A DNA stretch of 18,841 bases, from positions 1 to 18,841 of the forward strand of contig QAXH01000387.1 in the NCBI GenBank assembly GCA_004335635.1, in the 5' to 3' direction. The notes below the pieces were generated by a model that was not told the DNA's origin, searched no databases, and was given only the letters and a program-made list of their open reading frames with translations. Position numbers and translations under genes: made by a program. This DNA comes from Chloromonas sp. AAM2 (Eukaryota; Chlorophyta; Chlorophyceae; Chlamydomonadales; Chlamydomonadaceae). Below, one piece after another: positions 18,744 to 18,841 of the stretch. Positions within the stretch are counted from its first letter, which is position 1; each line of letters begins with the position of its first letter.

Positions 18744-18841
18744 TTCCGCAAAGCCTTTGATTCTGTTAATAGGCAAGCGCTATGGGAGGTGCTGCGAGCC
18801 AGGGGTGTTGCAGACAAGCTGGTGGGCCTATTAGAGGACCT
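18744..18841 (+). pseudogene. Non-LTR retrotransposon reverse-transcriptase fragment, decayed, runs off window
   Basis: From 18744 an open frame reads FRKAFDSVNRQALWEVLRAR, then GVADKLVGLLEDL, to the window end. This matches the first conserved RT block of LINE-type elements (DFRKAFDSV...LW..L...G....L...I..LY). The aspartate expected just before the Phe, a catalytic metal ligand in active RTs, is Ser here, and an in-frame TGA lies a few codons upstream at 18732-18734. No earlier RT sequence is evident in any plus frame. It is therefore a dead copy, probably 5'-truncated near 18740. It lies on the opposite strand to the endonuclease III gene, whose missing 5' exons should lie further right, so it is probably inside that gene's intron. 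Confidence 0.75.

Larger units (their letters stand above)
18118..18841. other. Intron or upstream DNA of the endonuclease III gene, repeat-rich
   Basis: No endonuclease III N-terminal exon was found on the minus strand. The stretch contains a GCATGC palindrome, a diverged direct repeat, a CA microsatellite and a reverse-transcriptase fragment on the plus strand. Confidence 0.6.

Overview
The window looks like nuclear DNA of a green alga, most likely a chlorophycean (Chlamydomonas/Haematococcus/Scenedesmus relatives). The reasons are: a nuclear gene with a long presequence for mitochondrial ATP synthase subunit c, as known in chlorophycean algae; TGTAA pentamers, the usual green-algal poly(A) signal, 3' of some genes; a plant-type peroxisomal dienoyl-CoA reductase; and small exons split by introns of several hundred bases. 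Nearly all of the longer open frames are intron noise. The exons below were rebuilt by joining splice sites and reading frames by hand, and the recognisable genes splice with no phase conflict.

Layout, left to right. (1) 443-4725, + strand: the last eight exons of the spliceosomal U5 GTPase SNU114/EFTUD2, with its 5' part off the left edge. One of its introns carries a 688-bp inverted-repeat DNA transposon relic (2783-3470), and another is a GC-AG intron. (2) 4726-5709: convergent 3' region with a diverged duplication and a TG/GA microsatellite. (3) 5710-9085, - strand: a complete eight-exon peroxisomal 2,4-dienoyl-CoA reductase (SDRB/DECR2 type, 295 aa, C-terminal SKM). (4) 9086-9508: the divergent promoter interval. 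(5) 9509-10381, + strand: a four-exon gene for a plant/algal conserved protein of unknown function. (6) 10382-13829: mostly unassigned, with a tentative small + strand gene ending at 12519, a 29-bp minisatellite and dispersed-repeat traces. (7) 13830-14832, + strand: the four-exon ATP9 gene. (8) 14833-15646: convergent 3' flanks. (9) 15647-18117, - strand: the 3' five exons of a bacterial-type endonuclease III with an unusual C-terminal tail; its 5' exons are not visible. (10) 18118-18841: intronic or upstream DNA with a GCATGC palindrome, a CA microsatellite and, at the right edge, a decayed reverse-transcriptase fragment on the + strand.

The genes act in unrelated housekeeping pathways (splicing, peroxisomal fatty-acid oxidation, respiration, base-excision repair), so this is an ordinary eukaryotic gene neighbourhood and not an operon or island. 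The most unusual items are the transposon relic with a PCNA-box-like reading frame inside the SNU114 intron, the endonuclease III with only three visible cluster cysteines and a basic tail, a palindrome abutting one of its 3' splice sites, and a strong excess of GCATGC in non-coding DNA.
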